This document shows, piece by piece, positions 62,811 through 64,000 of a DNA stretch of 64,000 bases (position 1 is the first letter of the stretch; the number at the start of each line of letters is the position of its first letter). The translations under genes were made by a program, and so were the position numbers. Source of the DNA: Sarcocystis neurona (taxonomy: Eukaryota > Apicomplexa > Conoidasida > Eucoccidiorida > Sarcocystidae). The stretch lies in the NCBI GenBank assembly GCA_000727475.1, contig KL647322.1:654269-718268 (forward strand). The letters are read 5' to 3'. The notes under the pieces were generated by a model. It made no database searches and was not told the origin of the DNA. It saw nothing but the letters and a program-made list of their open reading frames with translations.

Positions 62811-64000
62811 GTAAGCAGAGAAGAAACTCCCCACGTTTCTTCTTCGAGAATACTCGTCCTATTCTCACGTACCGCCTCATCGGCAATTCTCTACAAAATT
62901 CACTTGAGAATGTAGATACGTCTATATCTGTCTATTCTATATATATATATATAGACACGAATATATATATATATATGTATGTGTATACACATATGTTGAT
63001 ACATTCGTTTGTGTATCTGGAGGTATATAAATCTACATATCTTCGACCCTACATCTACGTGTAACCGCGGTTATCTGTTTTTATATGCATATGTCTATAT
63101 CTGTCTATCTATACCTGTCCATTTCTATATCTGTCTCTCTATATCTATTCATATCTGTATGTATATCTGTATCTATCTGTCTCTATTTGTCTATCTCTTT
63201 TATCTGTATTTACCTACCTATACCTGTATATGAGTGTTCCTATCTCTATCCTACTATCTACATCTGTACACATATATAGAGATATGTATATCGCTATCAA
63301 TGTCTATCCATATATAGGTCCACTTATATGTTCCTTTCTTTGTCTGTGTATGTCTATATGTATGTCTATGTCTGTATGTATATCTATGTCCATGTATGCC
63401 TATATCCATATCTATCTATATCTATATCTATATCTATCTATATCTATATCTGTGTCGATATCTATATCTGTATCGATATCTATATTCATCCATTTCTATA
63501 TCTGTATCTATATCTATATCTATCTATATCTATATCTATCTATGTCTATATATATATACATCTATATCTGTCTATGTCTGTATCTATCTATATCTATATC
63601 TATACCTGTATCTGTCTATATCTATATCTATGTTTATGTCTATATCTATCTATATCTATATCTGTCTATCTGTCTCTCTCTCTATATATATATGTATATA
63701 TATATCTTGTATCTATATCTATCTATATCTATATCTGTATATCTATATCTATATATCTATATCTATATCTATTTATATCTATATCTACCTATATCTATAT
63801 CTCCCTATATCTATATCTATCTATATATCTCTCTGTACTTATATCTGCGTATAGCTCTAACTATATCTGTCTGTATCTACCTATATCTATATTTATATCT
63901 ATATCTACATCTGTGTCTATACCTATATTGATTCATATCTATATCTGTCAATATATATATATATATATTTGCCTATATATGTATCTATGCATACCTGTAT
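62811..64000 (+). other. Start of ABC transporter intron 12
   Basis: Unique to about 62930, TA runs (62940-62980), then TATC-type microsatellite to the window end. Confidence 0.8.
63080..64000. repeat. TATC/TGTC-type microsatellite block
   Basis: TCTATATCTATATCTGTCTATC words fill the stretch, the reverse complement of those at 180-965. Y/I/S-rich open frames here are artefacts. Confidence 0.9.

Noticed and set aside
1..64000. tRNA or rRNA genes
   Set aside because: I scanned for T-loop (GGTTCGANTCC-like) and conserved rRNA words and found no convincing cloverleaf or rRNA core. A covariance-model search would settle this.

Overview
The window looks like nuclear DNA of an apicomplexan, most probably an Eimeria species. 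This is inferred from three things: dense CAG/CTG triplet arrays coding for (or lying beside) poly-Gln, poly-Ala and poly-Ser; very long TATATA, GTAT and TATC microsatellites; and small phase-consistent exons separated by kilobase introns. No bacterial, phage or organellar genes were recognised. Two genes can be identified securely. A third locus is a huge low-complexity coding region.

Layout. 1-6755 (+): the last three exons of a GRWD1/Rrb1-type WD-repeat ribosome-biogenesis protein, in introns full of microsatellites and CTG arrays. 6756-13765: intergenic, with a 109-bp duplication, a CTG block and, at about 9.1-12.8 kb, a microsatellite-poor stretch with a cluster of short palindromic repeats. 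13766-34377 (-): a Gln/Ala/Ser-rich locus dominated by one stop-free frame of 6,281 codons, interrupted by a 787-base assembly gap. It probably continues through a splice into a second exon at 14525-13766, and parts of the long frame are probably not the true frame. 34.4-37.5 kb: mixed triplet repeats and weak minus-strand open frames. 37.5-41.9 kb: a repeat-poor island without a recognisable gene. 42643-64000 (+): the 5' half of a P-glycoprotein-like (ABCB/MDR) transporter. I assembled its first 12 exons by hand: a Pro/Ala/Ser-rich N-terminus, the six-helix first membrane domain and the start of the first nucleotide-binding domain, up to Walker A, where the window runs out.

Working together. 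The genes do not form an operon or an obvious pathway. GRWD1 is a nucleolar ribosome-assembly chaperone, the transporter a membrane efflux pump, and the large locus an unrecognised and perhaps nuclear protein. The most unusual aspects are architectural: triplet arrays are stop-free in all frames and occur in both exons and introns, many inferred 3' splice sites end in the repeat-like CTGCAG or CATGCAG, repeat polarity flips between CAG and CTG along the strand, and the transporter's exons follow its structural elements closely. No new defence or mobile system was found.
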